Part shown: positions 9,299 through 20,052 of the stretch, piece after piece
How the letters are laid out: each line of letters opens with the position of its first letter
Position numbering within the stretch: position 1 is the first letter of the stretch
From: Stieleria maiorica
GTDB lineage: Bacteria; Planctomycetota; Planctomycetia; Pirellulales; Pirellulaceae
Assembly (NCBI RefSeq): GCF_008035925.1
Contig: NZ_CP036264.1
Span: forward strand, 1,015,774 to 1,079,773
Reading direction: 5' to 3'
Length of the DNA stretch: 64,000 nt
The notes under the pieces: generated by a model
What the model was told of the DNA's origin: nothing
What the model saw: the letters and a program-made list of their open reading frames with translations, nothing else
The model's database searches: none
Program-made: the position numbers and the translations under genes

Positions 9299-11671
9299 CT
9301 ACTTGAGCCAGTGTTCAAAGAACGCGTAGATCATCTCGTTGGAATCGGCGTTGGGGGAATGATCGGGGCGGTTGGTCATCATCACACGATCGTCGTGACC
9401 GAGGATCCGGTTGACGGCAACGGCATGATTCAGGGCTTGCCAGCGGCGGACGGGGTCTTCCGATCCGCCCGAGACCAGAAACGGCCGAGGCGCCATCAGG
9501 GCGTGCAGTTCGTGCAGGTCATGACCGTCGGCGACCAGTCGCGGGTAAAGCCCGCGGGCCGGATTCTGGTCTGTGATCACGCCCCGTTTTCGCCACGGTT
9601 TGGGATGGTAGCCCAGGTACCAAGGTTCCCAGTAATTCACGCTCGGCCGCGACTGGTCAAACACGATTCCGGGATCGGACCATGCAGCACAGGCGAACTT
9701 GTCGAACAGACACGACGCGAACATCGCCCATTTGCCGCCGAACGAATGACCGACGATGCCGATCCGTTCCGAATCGACTTCCGGCCGATCGGCCAGCAAC
9801 TGCCAGGCGTTGGCCGCCGCGTAGGCGAGCATCGACAACGGTTGCACCGCCGCGTCGTCGATCGACGGGTGATAGAGCGCGTACGTCTTTGCTTCACTCG
9901 CTTCGGTCGTTCCGATCGATAGCGTGACAAAGCCGCGACGGGCAAGTTGCAGTGCAAAGTCGCGATGCGGGTTGCCGTCACCGATCGCCGTTTCCGGTTC
10001 GTAGTAAACCGTCACGACCGCCGGGAACGGTCCGGCGCCGTCAGGTCGCAGCAGATATCCGGTCGTCGTCTCAGTCGGCGTCCAGCGGAAACGGATTTTC
10101 TGTTGAGTGAATCCATCGCGTTGCCGGGAGTCAAGGATTTCGACGTCGGGGTCACTGATCAGCGGCGGCCACTCGCCGAGCAGACTCTGCCAGGTCGACA
10201 AGATCTCGGCTCTTCGACGTCCCCAATCTTCAGGGGTCTCGACGCGTGATCCGTCGGCAAAGATCAACGGTGATTTGTAGTTGCCGAAGTCGTTGGCGTA
10301 CGCTTTCGGCGGCCGTGCGTAGGACAGTAACTCGTTCTCCGCCGATGCCTCTGGAACGCCCGCGCCGGCGACATCGACGTCACGATTGGGGCGGTTCCAT
10401 TTCAGTTTGGCGACGAAGATGCTGTTGTCGCTGCCGTGCTTTTCGACGCCCTGCGGTTGCATCCACTCGGTCACCGTCACCCAGGTTTCATCAGGTGAAA
10501 CATCCACGACGCCGAAGTTGCCCAGCCGCGCGCCACGCTCGGGAACCAACACCTGTTCGCTGTCGCGGATCACGTGCAGCGATTCGGGGTCGACACGGGC
10601 GATGAACAACGGCGCGCGATGACGAAAGACGTGGTCGTTGTCGGCACCGCGTCGGGTGTAGACCAGGAACAGCCCCTCGCTGTGGGTGACCCAGTGCTGT
10701 TGCGTGTTGTAGCTGCCCAGGTCGCTGCCGTCGTCGAACGTCCAGGCCCGCTGGGGTTCGAACGTCAACCCGTCGTCGCTGACACTGACGTAGCCGCGTT
10801 CGTCGTTCCGCATGGTCAGATAAAATCGGCCGCCCAGTCGCGTCAGCGAGGGCTCGTACAGCCCCCGTTTGATCGGAACGGTCAATGCGTTGCCGACTTC
10901 GATGAAGTGCAGCGTATCGCCATCGAAGCGACAGCGGCAGACCGCCGTGGAATACTGTTTCGTGTTCGGCTGTTTGAAGTAAAACGGAATCAGGACGTCG
11001 CCGCCAGGCAGATCGACGCGCTGGACGCTGCCCGACCCGGCGTCTTGAAAACGCGGTTGGTCGGGCAGGTCGACGGTCTTCCATTTAGACCAGCGCTCGG
11101 CCGGTGCATCGTAGGCGGCGTAGGCGATGCCTCGCGGGCGAACATGCATCACTCGGTTGTTGCGGTACCAAACCGATTGGCCGATGCCCAGCAAGCGTTG
11201 GCTGGCCGCATGCCACTTGGGCTGGAAATCACAGACCGTGGTTTCGTCGCCCGGCTGCAGCAGATGTGGCGCGATCGACGCGCCGGTGGGAAGGGCGTCG
11301 GAATCGCCGCCGACCGTCTGGCGGGCAAACGAGTCGATCGGTGTCAGGTCGGTCCAACTGGTTGCCAGGTCGTCGGACGTCGAGGAGTGTAGTCGGTAAA
11401 AGACATCCGAACCGGTTAGTAGCAGCTTTTGTGTCGTCATCACGACCAGCGGTTGGCCCGCATCGTTTTCCGTGGCGCCGGCCGGAATCGCGCCGGCGCG
11501 GGCATGGACCCAACACGTCTGGCCGTCAAAACCGCTGTGGGCCACCGTCCGCTCGATGCTGAACGAAAGGTCGTCGCCGCGAGCGGGGATGGCGAATAGG
11601 ACAAGACACAGCGTGAAAATGAAGGTGGCTTGAAGGCGGAATCGGGATGGCGGGGGAGCGGGGGTGGGCAT
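9299..11671 (-). CDS. Secreted two-domain protein: sialidase-like propeller plus alpha/beta-hydrolase esterase
   Basis: 790-residue exported protein. A signal peptide (FRLQATFIFTLCLVLFAIPA) is followed by an N-terminal half resembling sialidase/BNR beta-propellers (repeated aromatic and Asp-box-like blocks such as VSDDGLTFEPQRAW). The C-terminal ~280 residues are an alpha/beta hydrolase with nucleophile motif GHSFGG, DPGIVFD, and a late His in RPDHSPN, resembling acetylxylan or glucuronoyl esterases. I chose the ATG at 11671 because codons upstream run through a 14-bp minisatellite. The combination suggests trimming and de-esterification of a complex glycan, consistent with sulfatases on both sides. 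The substrate is inferred only. Confidence 0.8.
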   Translation of the reverse strand: MPTPAPPPSRFRLQATFIFTLCLVLFAIPARGDDLSFSIERTVAHSGFDGQTCWVHARAGAIPAGATENDAGQPLVVMTTQKLLLTGSDVFYRLHSSTSDDLATSWTDLTPIDSFARQTVGGDSDALPTGASIAPHLLQPGDETTVCDFQPKWHAASQRLLGIGQSVWYRNNRVMHVRPRGIAYAAYDAPAERWSKWKTVDLPDQPRFQDAGSGSVQRVDLPGGDVLIPFYFKQPNTKQYSTAVCRCRFDGDTLHFIEVGNALTVPIKRGLYEPSLTRLGGRFYLTMRNDERGYVSVSDDGLTFEPQRAWTFDDGSDLGSYNTQQHWVTHSEGLFLVYTRRGADNDHVFRHRAPLFIARVDPESLHVIRDSEQVLVPERGARLGNFGVVDVSPDETWVTVTEWMQPQGVEKHGSDNSIFVAKLKWNRPNRDVDVAGAGVPEASAENELLSYARPPKAYANDFGNYKSPLIFADGSRVETPEDWGRRRAEILSTWQSLLGEWPPLISDPDVEILDSRQRDGFTQQKIRFRWTPTETTTGYLLRPDGAGPFPAVVTVYYEPETAIGDGNPHRDFALQLARRGFVTLSIGTTEASEAKTYALYHPSIDDAAVQPLSMLAYAAANAWQLLADRPEVDSERIGIVGHSFGGKWAMFASCLFDKFACAAWSDPGIVFDQSRPSVNYWEPWYLGYHPKPWRKRGVITDQNPARGLYPRLVADGHDLHELHALMAPRPFLVSGGSEDPVRRWQALNHAVAVNRILGHDDRVMMTNRPDHSPNADSNEMIYAFFEHWLK

Positions 11672-11708
11672 GGTGTGATGGACGCGGGTGATGAGATGGG
11701 AGGGATGA

Positions 11709-11904
11709 GTGGGCAGAATGATGGAAGGGCAGAATGATGGGGGCAAGACGATGGGGGCAAGACGATGGGGGCAAGACGATGGGGGCAAGACGATGGGGGC
11801 AAGACGATGGGGGCAAGACGATGGGGGCAAGACGATGGTTCGGGGGGTGTTCGGCTACTCGGTGCTTGGTTATTGTTTTGCCCCCATCGTTTTGCCACCT
11901 TTTC
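11709..11904. repeat. Palindromic 'TTTTGCCCC' element with expanded left arm (14-bp unit, 7 copies)
   Basis: The 14-bp unit ATGGGGGCAAGACG is repeated perfectly seven times from 11737 to 11834. It forms an expanded left arm opposite the right arm TATTGTTTTGCCCCCATCGT at 11871-11890. The element lies just upstream of the GxxExxY gene. A partial copy of the right arm follows that gene at 12751-12795. The tandem expansion should be prone to length changes. Confidence 0.9.
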
Positions 11905-11926
11905 ACTCACAACGAGAGGTATCGTC

Positions 11927-12730
11927 GTGCCTATCGAAGTTGATTCCGACATTCAGGTGCTTGGCCGCGATGAGTTCCAGGCATTCGCATACCAAGTCAT
12001 GGGGATCATCTTCTCCGCTCACAATGACTTCAGTCGACTGATCGACGAGACACCGTTCAAGAATATCATTCGTCGACGCTGTGAATTGGCAGGTGTTTTG
12101 CCCGCCCGACGCGAAGTCGAAATCAGGCTGTCGCACAAACACTTTCGCAAGTCGTATTTCATGGATTTGCTTCTCGGGCATGCGTTGATGGTGGAAGCCA
12201 AAACCGTTGATTGCCTGACTCCCGCTCATGAAGCTCAAGCCATCAATTATTTACTGCTGACGGGAATGAGACATGGGCTATTGGTGAATCTGCGAACACC
12301 GCGTGTCCAAAAACGTTTCATTTCAACGAATCTCGATTCAGCCGCACGTCACCGATTTGCTGTCGATGCGAAAAGGTGGCGGGCCGTCAATGACGCGAGC
12401 GTGCGTTCGCGAGAGGTTGTCGAGGACCTGCTTGATGATTGGGGCGTCTTCTTAAACGCATCCCTTTATCGCGAAGCCGCCATGTATTTGCTCAAAGGGA
12501 CCCAGTGTGGATCAGTTCGCGTTCCAATCTTTGACGGCGACCTTCAGGCGGGAATGCACGATGTGTTACTCATCGACAGAGAAACAGCAATGTTTATCTC
12601 AACTTTGACCGACGGAATCACTGAAATGGAGGAACAACTCAAACGACTGCTGTGCCACACCAGCCTTCGCTGCATCCAATGGACGAATCTAAATCACCAC
12701 GATGTCCAAATGGCAACACTTGAGTATTAA
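11927..12730 (+). CDS. GxxExxY-family protein (PD-(D/E)XK nuclease-like), divergent
   Basis: A 267-residue protein of the GxxExxY family, which is related to PD-(D/E)XK nucleases and has no established function. The N-terminal part (AYQVMGIIFSAHNDFSRLID, then IRRRCELAGVLPARREVEI) and the core MDLLLGHALMVEAKTVDCLT, AQAINYLLLTGMRHGLLVNL fit the family, with the likely active-site D and E-x-K in DLLL and VEAK. The signature is degenerate (GIIFSAHNDF rather than GxxxExH), and a C-terminal ~130-residue extension is unusual. I chose GTG at 11927, preceded by GAGAGG, because upstream codons are minisatellite. It is the only plus-strand gene between minus-strand genes and is flanked by related repeats. 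Confidence 0.8.
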   Translation: MPIEVDSDIQVLGRDEFQAFAYQVMGIIFSAHNDFSRLIDETPFKNIIRRRCELAGVLPARREVEIRLSHKHFRKSYFMDLLLGHALMVEAKTVDCLTPAHEAQAINYLLLTGMRHGLLVNLRTPRVQKRFISTNLDSAARHRFAVDAKRWRAVNDASVRSREVVEDLLDDWGVFLNASLYREAAMYLLKGTQCGSVRVPIFDGDLQAGMHDVLLIDRETAMFISTLTDGITEMEEQLKRLLCHTSLRCIQWTNLNHHDVQMATLEY

Positions 12731-12750
12731 CCACATCTGCGTCCCACGGT

Positions 12751-12795
12751 GGTGCCTATTGTTTTGCCCCTCCCGCCTTCATTATTCTGCCCTCC
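12751..12795. repeat. Partial 'TTTTGCCCC' element downstream of the GxxExxY gene
   Basis: GGTGCCTATTGTTTTGCCCC followed by ATTATTCTGCCCTCC matches the right arm of the element upstream of the GxxExxY gene (11861-11890) in the same orientation, 886 bp away. This gives the gene an imperfect direct-repeat flank. Confidence 0.6.
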
Positions 12796-12799
12796 AGCC

Positions 12800-14224
12800 C
12801 TACTTCTTCTGCTTCCTGCGTCGGTCGAGCCAGGATTTGTATTCCCAGCGGTTTTGCCATTGTTTGAGGTGGGGCTGGTAGTCGGCGCGGTCGACCCAGA
12901 ACATGGGTTGGGGATGGTCGGAGGCGACCGTCCCCTCGGGGTAGTCTCGGCCTGCTTCGCTGGCATCGGTTGACTCCAGCCAGCTGCGTAGCTGTCGCCG
13001 CAGGGATTCAAAACGCTGGGGATGTTGTTCGGCGACGTTGTCGGATTCGGTGACATCCTCGACCAAGTTGTACAACTCGAACGCGTCTCGGTTGAAGTTT
13101 CGTGTCAGCAGTTTCCAATCGCCGTCGACCACCGCCGCGGACGTCTTGTAGCGAAAGTAGATCGGCTCGTCACGCTCTGCCTCCGCGTCCGATGGTCCGT
13201 CAAACAGATGCGTCAAACTGATGCCGTCGCGTGGGCGTTGCGGTGCCGGGTGCGGTTGATCGGCCAGTTCCAGCAGGGTCGGCATCATGTCCATCACGCT
13301 GGCCGGGTAATCGGTTTGCCGCGGCTGGATTGTCCCGGCCCATTCGATGATGCCCGGCACCCGCAAGCCGCCTTCAAAAATCGTCCCCTTGTTCCCGCGC
13401 AGTCCACCGGTCGTGGCCGGCGTGATGTTCGGCAGCCCGCCGTTGTCGCTGCAGTACCAAACCAAGGTTTGTTTTTCGATTCCCAGTTCACGCAATCGGC
13501 TTCGCAGGGCTCCCACGCTGCGGTCCAGCGCCACCAGTTCGCCGTAGTGATGCATCGACGTTTCATTCAAGTCGGTAAACGGCGCGTTGTCTTCGGCAGA
13601 CGCTTTGAAGGGGGAGTGCGGCGTGCCGTACCAGATGACGGTGAAGAACGGTTGGTCGGCGGCGGCTTGTTGTTCGATGTGCTCGAGCGCTTGTTGCATG
13701 ATCACGTCCGACGAATCCCCACGATGATCTTCGATCGCTCCTTGGCGGCTGAGCAACGGATCGCGATCGAAAAAGTTGGTCACCGACAGCCAGTGGTCAA
13801 AACCGAACGTGCCGGGATGAAATCGGTCGTGCTGCAGGATCGGTGCGCCGGGACCACGCAGTCCATTCAGGTGCCACTTGCCGAAGTGAGCGGTCTGGTA
13901 GCCCGCATCGGAGAGCACCTCGGCCAGCGTGATCTCTTGGTGACGCAGCGCGTAGCCGTGTTCGGGAACGCCGACGCGGTAACACGATCGTCCGGTCAAC
14001 ACCGCCGCGCGGGTGGGCGAACAGACCGGGGCGCCGGCGTAAAACCGATCCAATCGCAACCCCGAACGACTCATCGCATCCAAGTGCGGCGTTTGCAGTC
14101 GCGGGTGATGGTTGTAACCCGTTTCGCCCCAGCCCTGGTCGTCAGCCATCACCAAGACGATGTTCGGACGGGCGGCGTGGGAGGCGAGGGGAATCAACGC
14201 CAGGATCAACAGCAAGTAACGCAT
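12800..14224 (-). CDS. Secreted sulfatase
   Basis: 474-residue sulfatase with a clear signal peptide (MRYLLLILALIPLASHAARP). Metal ligands D28-D29 are in NIVLVMADDQGWGETGY, and the formylglycine signature CSPTR is at residues 68-72. WYCSDNGGLP and GGLRVPGIIEWAG are further family motifs, and the C-terminus is basic. I chose the ATG at 14224 because it begins the signal peptide; an upstream extension to 14353 has none. It differs clearly from the sulfatase at 6481-7983. A lone gene, probably for polysaccharide desulfation; substrate unknown. Confidence 0.95.
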   Translation of the reverse strand: MRYLLLILALIPLASHAARPNIVLVMADDQGWGETGYNHHPRLQTPHLDAMSRSGLRLDRFYAGAPVCSPTRAAVLTGRSCYRVGVPEHGYALRHQEITLAEVLSDAGYQTAHFGKWHLNGLRGPGAPILQHDRFHPGTFGFDHWLSVTNFFDRDPLLSRQGAIEDHRGDSSDVIMQQALEHIEQQAAADQPFFTVIWYGTPHSPFKASAEDNAPFTDLNETSMHHYGELVALDRSVGALRSRLRELGIEKQTLVWYCSDNGGLPNITPATTGGLRGNKGTIFEGGLRVPGIIEWAGTIQPRQTDYPASVMDMMPTLLELADQPHPAPQRPRDGISLTHLFDGPSDAEAERDEPIYFRYKTSAAVVDGDWKLLTRNFNRDAFELYNLVEDVTESDNVAEQHPQRFESLRRQLRSWLESTDASEAGRDYPEGTVASDHPQPMFWVDRADYQPHLKQWQNRWEYKSWLDRRRKQKK

Positions 14225-14302
14225 CACGGGCTCCGGGGCAGGGGAGGGAAGCCGTAGTGTAACGGCAACTGATGCATCCGACGTCCACTTCGGATGACAG
14301 CG

Positions 14303-14383
14303 ACATCTTGACGTCGCGACGCTTGCCCGGGCGTGGGAATCCCCGTGGACCACCTTCTGGCGAAGGTAGCTACGTTTGACCGG
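14303..14383. repeat. Dispersed 'TGGCGAAGGTAGCTACG' repeat, copy 2
   Basis: Near copy of the segment at 1825-1909, sharing GTCGCGACGCTTG and CCACCTTCTGGCGAAGG. It sits between a sulfatase start and the stop of the next gene, reaching within a few bases of that stop. Confidence 0.7.
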
Positions 14384-14386
14384 CTG

Positions 14387-16816
14387 CTACCGCGATCGGA
14401 AGCCCAGGATTCGAGCCCGCGGGGCCAAGCCGCCGGTGGCGATCGGTTGGTCCAGCAAGTAGCTGCCCGTGTTACCCGCCTGGTCGGTCGCATCGATGCG
14501 CAAATAGATTTCGTGCGGCAACTTCGGATCGGCCGGCCAAACGTACAGCCCGTCGTTGCGGAGCCCCGCGGCGATGGTCGTCCACGGACCGTCCAGCGAA
14601 TCGCTAAACGCGATTGCGACGGGGCGATTCATCAGGTTTTCATCGCTGCACTCATAGCGAATGATCAATGAACCCGTGCGGTCTCCTTCGCCGTAGCGCG
14701 CCGAAGTGATTTTGATCTTCGGCAAGGTCTGGTCGACGATCACCGCGATGTCGGGTTGGTCGCCGGGCAGTGGTCGGGGACTGGCCAGGCCGTTGTTCCC
14801 CAGCACCACGATCCGGAACGCGAACACACCTTCGCCCTTGGTTTCGATATCAAACGGACTGGTTCGATCCGGATCGGCGCCCCATCGTTTCCAGGTTCGA
14901 CCGGCATCCAGGCTGCCGTACAATTCGACCGCTTCGACACCGGACGCCCCGACGGCTTCGAGTTCATATTCCAAGCTGAAACGGTTCGAGTCGCTCCAGC
15001 GAAAGGGAACGGTTCGGGCCAATTGGGCGCGGTCGTAACGCTGTTGTTGCTCGCGACTGAGTTCTGCGGCACGCTCGGCTCGATAGCGACGCTGGTCCTC
15101 CGGCGTGCTGCTGGGAGCCGGTGTGGGAATTGTTTCGGGTGCCGATTCCGACGCCGGTTGGTTTGGCGTCTGCGGGGCACCGGGCGTGATCGGGCGCATG
15201 GCTTCTTCCAGCGTGCGCGATCGTCGGACTTCTGTTTGCGGATCCGCTTCGGCAGCCGGCAGCGGAAGCGACTCGGTGATCGGGTCACCCGGCGATGTCG
15301 GCGGCGTGAGATTCATCGTCGGCCCAGCGACCGCTTCCGGCGTGGGTGCGGGTGCCGGCAGCATTTCGGGGGCCGGCGCTGGAGCTGCTGCGGGTGGCGA
15401 GTTTGTTACCGGCGAGTTCTTTGCCGGCGGGGCGTCGGTTGCTGATGCGTCAGGCGCTGGATCTGCCTGAGGCGTCGGCAAGACCTCGATGCCTTCGGGG
15501 GTCAGTTTTGCCGTCAGCCCCGAAGCCGGTAGCGTTCGGGGACCGGTTTCATTTCCGGCGCTCGCATGGGCAGTGGTGTGATCGCGAGGCGGCGTCGATT
15601 CGATCGGTTTGGTCACCGGCCGGTTCGCGGCACCGAAGGCCGAACCGAAGGTGGACAGTGAACGCGGGGTGGTGCCTTCGTCACGGGTTGGCGGCGTGGT
15701 CCGCATCGGGTTACCGTCGGCGGGCGAGCGCAGCGTGCCGGCCGACGGCCGCAGCGGCCCCGCGCCGGGGGACTGCAACGCAAACCGGTTCGGTGAGGTC
15801 GCCGCCTGGGGCAGCCCGCGCGGGTTGCTGTTGCCGGTGGTTGGATGCATCGCGCCGGCGGCAGAAGGAGTCGCGCCGGCGGCAGATTGGTTTGCGCCGG
15901 CGGCAGATGGAGTCGCGCCGGCCGGTCCGAGCAGGTAGCTCGGCGGGTCGCTCGGGCCCGCGACGGTTCGGGCGCGTAGCTGATTGCCCACCGCGGCGGT
16001 CGCTTCGGCTCGATGGTCTGCGACCTGATTGTGCAACGCGTCGGTATTGTGCAACGCGTCGGTGCCCGCTTGCGGATCTTGCCCCGCGTCCGATGTTGGC
16101 GGCGTCGGATCCCGGGGCGACACGGCCAGATGAGGCATTTTGGTTGCGGCGACACGCGGGCGGCGGAACGTCTTTGCCTGGACCGATGCGTTGCCGATCG
16201 AATCGGTGGCCGTGATGTGGACCGACATCTGTTGCCAGTCTTCCTGGGGCCGGATCGCGAAACGGCCTTCGTGATCGATTTGGGCGTTGGTGACGGTGAC
16301 CCACTGACGTTTGACGTCGGTCGCGTACAGGACGCGCAGCGTGGCAATCTGGTGCGGGTCGGTCAGTTTCAGTTGCGCCGAGAGGTTTCCATCGGCGTCG
16401 GCGCCACCTTGCAATTCGATTTCCGGCCCGGTGGTGTCGATAAAAATCTTGCGTTCCGGAGCCAGATCGGCCGTCGGTTGGGGGGGCGAGTCCAGGTCGG
16501 TCGCGTGCGTGAACCAATAGTCGCCGTCGGCGGTCGCTTCAAAGTGGAATTTCTTGATCGGCAGCGGTTGTTCGGCCGCTTGGGTCCAGGTTTTTCCGCG
16601 GTCGGCCGAGACGTACAGCCGCACCAGACGCGCTTTGGTGTCTCGATCCATCTGAAATGGGATGTCAAAAACGCGAGATGTGAGGACAATGGCGTCCGGG
16701 TCGACCTCCGCCGCGGCGGCCGGTCCGGTCCAGACGGCGGACATCGCCAGGGATACAAGCACGGCCAGCAGGACGCCTGGCGAAGGTGTTGCACGTGCGT
16801 TCGAGACGACCGGCAT
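14387..16816 (-). CDS. Large exported protein with Pro/Ala/Thr-rich central region
   Basis: Function not recognised. From the ATG at 16816 the protein has 809 residues and a good signal peptide (LLAVLVSLAMSAVWTGPAAA). The start at 16888 would give a long N-region, so I prefer 16816, but neither has a clear ribosome site. The N-terminal ~220 residues (VRLYVSADRGKTWTQAAEQ, then ITATDSIGNAS) and the C-terminal ~220 (VELYGSLDAGRTWKRWG, IDATDQAGNTGSY) look like two beta-rich modules with BNR-like 'GKTW' turns. They are separated by ~380 residues of low complexity with short repeats such as SAAGA and NTDALH. It is probably periplasmic or cell-surface. A role in glycan binding is only a guess from the turns. 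Confidence 0.8.
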   Translation of the reverse strand: MPVVSNARATPSPGVLLAVLVSLAMSAVWTGPAAAAEVDPDAIVLTSRVFDIPFQMDRDTKARLVRLYVSADRGKTWTQAAEQPLPIKKFHFEATADGDYWFTHATDLDSPPQPTADLAPERKIFIDTTGPEIELQGGADADGNLSAQLKLTDPHQIATLRVLYATDVKRQWVTVTNAQIDHEGRFAIRPQEDWQQMSVHITATDSIGNASVQAKTFRRPRVAATKMPHLAVSPRDPTPPTSDAGQDPQAGTDALHNTDALHNQVADHRAEATAAVGNQLRARTVAGPSDPPSYLLGPAGATPSAAGANQSAAGATPSAAGAMHPTTGNSNPRGLPQAATSPNRFALQSPGAGPLRPSAGTLRSPADGNPMRTTPPTRDEGTTPRSLSTFGSAFGAANRPVTKPIESTPPRDHTTAHASAGNETGPRTLPASGLTAKLTPEGIEVLPTPQADPAPDASATDAPPAKNSPVTNSPPAAAPAPAPEMLPAPAPTPEAVAGPTMNLTPPTSPGDPITESLPLPAAEADPQTEVRRSRTLEEAMRPITPGAPQTPNQPASESAPETIPTPAPSSTPEDQRRYRAERAAELSREQQQRYDRAQLARTVPFRWSDSNRFSLEYELEAVGASGVEAVELYGSLDAGRTWKRWGADPDRTSPFDIETKGEGVFAFRIVVLGNNGLASPRPLPGDQPDIAVIVDQTLPKIKITSARYGEGDRTGSLIIRYECSDENLMNRPVAIAFSDSLDGPWTTIAAGLRNDGLYVWPADPKLPHEIYLRIDATDQAGNTGSYLLDQPIATGGLAPRARILGFRSR

Positions 16817-17066
16817 CCACGGGGATGCGGGCAGAATCGATTGCGGGCGATGCCCGATCGCCCTGACGAATTGGCCGAATACGCCCATCGGAAATGCCGG
16901 AGTCGAAAGAAACGGATGTACCTCATCTTCCGGTTCGGCAAAATGGTGGGCCGATCTTGATCGGGAAGCAGGAAAAAGTGATGCATCGATCGTTTCGCAC
17001 CCTGACGGGAGTTCGCCAAGCGGACCAGATCAAACGGGCCATCCGATTTGACGATGCGTTCGGAGT

Positions 17067-17219
17067 GTCGCCGTGTTCTCCGAACTCGGCGAGCTGCGAA
17101 AAGTCGCCGTGTTCTCCGAACTCGGCGCGGGCGCGAAAAAGCGAAGCTTTGCGCCGCGCCGACCTCGGAGAGGACGGCGACTGTCCCGCCCAATCGAAAA
17201 CGAAACTGCAGTAGACTTA
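17067..17219. repeat. Hairpin element 'GTCGCCGTGTTCTCCGAACT', one and a half copies, upstream of mnmG
   Basis: A half copy at 17067-17091 is followed by a full element at 17103-17181. In the full element GTCGCCGTGTTCTCCGAACT pairs imperfectly with CTCGGAGAGGACGGCGAC, with an inner AAGC/GCTT stem. The tail TGTCCCGCCCAATCGAAAAC and GTAGACT reach to within 14 bases of the mnmG start. A full copy with the same tail is at 25067-25182 and a half copy at 19081-19105. The rest of the gap (16817-17066) shows no gene. Confidence 0.8.
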
Positions 17220-17232
17220 CGAGTGAGAGTTG

Positions 17233-19068
<1,836 letters not shown>

Positions 19069-19080
19069 TGCGGTCGGACC

Positions 19081-19105
19081 GTCGCCGTGTTCTCCGAACT
19101 CGGCG
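19081..19105. repeat. Half copy of the hairpin element after mnmG
   Basis: Identical to the left arm of the elements at 17103 and 25067 (GTCGCCGTGTTCTCCGAACT, then CGGCG) and lacking the right arm. It starts 12 bases after the mnmG stop. Confidence 0.75.
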
Positions 19106-19165
19106 GGTCGAACGTTGACCGTCCATCACGATCGATCGCCGGCCAAAGATCGCCGCCAAGCGATC

Positions 19166-19193
19166 TTGACCTAGCCTGGGGATTCGGTAAGAT
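19166..19193 (+). promoter_or_regulatory. Possible sigma70-type promoter for the HTH-receiver gene
   Basis: TTGACC and TAAGAT are separated by 16 bases in the ~360-bp gap before the regulator gene. This is a pattern match only; planctomycete promoters are often poorly conserved. The leader from here to the start codon would be about 260 bases. Confidence 0.3.
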
Positions 19194-19384
19194 TCGTTGG
19201 TCGGGCAAGATCGGCAAGCTTGAGGGTTTTGGAGTTTGCTGTTGCCTACGTTTTTGACGCAAATTGGCGATGAAATGCTCTTGTGCGGAAGCGTGGGGGT
19301 TTTGCTAAAAGAACCGTGTCGTGCTGGTTTGGTGACCGGCACAAGTGTGCTGGCAATTGCGAGCACCGAAGGACATGGAACAGG

Positions 19385-19406
19385 GTGAACCTGGTTGAGG
19401 GTTCAC
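19385..19406 (+). promoter_or_regulatory. Hairpin in the leader of the HTH-receiver gene
   Basis: GTGAACC (19385-19391) and GGTTCAC (19400-19406) form a perfect 7-bp stem with an 8-base loop, about 60 bases before the start codon. It could be an operator or an RNA structure; nothing more can be said. Confidence 0.3.
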
Positions 19407-19464
19407 TCACGACAAACGCACAGGTTGGGAAACGGCTCGTCCTGCAGGGAGGATGGTTTCTGCG

Positions 19465-20052
19465 ATGACCACGAAGACGGTCTTTACGACAGGCGAAGCG
19501 GCTAAGATCTGCAAGGTCAGCCAGCAGACGATCATTCGTTGCTTTGACAACGGATCGCTTAAGGGATTCCGGGTTCCCGGAAGCAAGTTTCGGCGGATTC
19601 CACGTGAGCAGCTTTATCTGTTCATGAAAGACAACGGGATCCCGACCGACGCACTCGAGAGCGGCAAGAAGAAATTGTTGATCGTCGATGACGACCAGGA
19701 TTTGGTCGAATTGATGAAAGACGGCTTTGAACGCGACGGTCGATTCGACATCCGCACGGCCAACAATGGGTTTGATGCCGGGATGGGGGTCAAGGAGTTC
19801 CGTCCGGACCTGGTGGTTCTGGATGTGATGTTGCCCGATATCAACGGCAAAGAGGTCTGCCAGCGGGTCCGCAGTGATCCGGCGTTGGACATGGTCAAGA
19901 TTCTTTGCATTTCCGGGATGGTCGAGCACAACAAGGTGGATGCGCTGCGTGCCGCCGGTGCGAACGATTTCATGCAGAAGCCGTTTGCGATCGACGACTT
20001 GGTGTTGCGATCCTGCGATCTGCTGGAAATGGAACGCAAAGTCACCAATTAG
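19465..20052 (+). CDS. Response regulator with N-terminal excisionase/MerR-like HTH and C-terminal receiver domain
   Basis: 195-residue DNA-binding regulator with domains in an uncommon order. A helix-turn-helix of the excisionase/MerR type is at residues 5-55 (FTTGEAAKICKVSQQTIIRC, then FRVPGSKFRRIPRE). A receiver domain is at 68-190, with acidic D75-D77, phosphoacceptor D120 in LVVLDVMLPD and K172 in QKPF. I chose ATG 19465: the GGGAGG at 19447-19452 is well spaced for it but abuts the alternative ATG at 19453. The histidine kinase gene begins on the next base after the stop, so the two are probably a cognate pair. Target genes are unknown. Confidence 0.92.
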   Translation: MTTKTVFTTGEAAKICKVSQQTIIRCFDNGSLKGFRVPGSKFRRIPREQLYLFMKDNGIPTDALESGKKKLLIVDDDQDLVELMKDGFERDGRFDIRTANNGFDAGMGVKEFRPDLVVLDVMLPDINGKEVCQRVRSDPALDMVKILCISGMVEHNKVDALRAAGANDFMQKPFAIDDLVLRSCDLLEMERKVTN

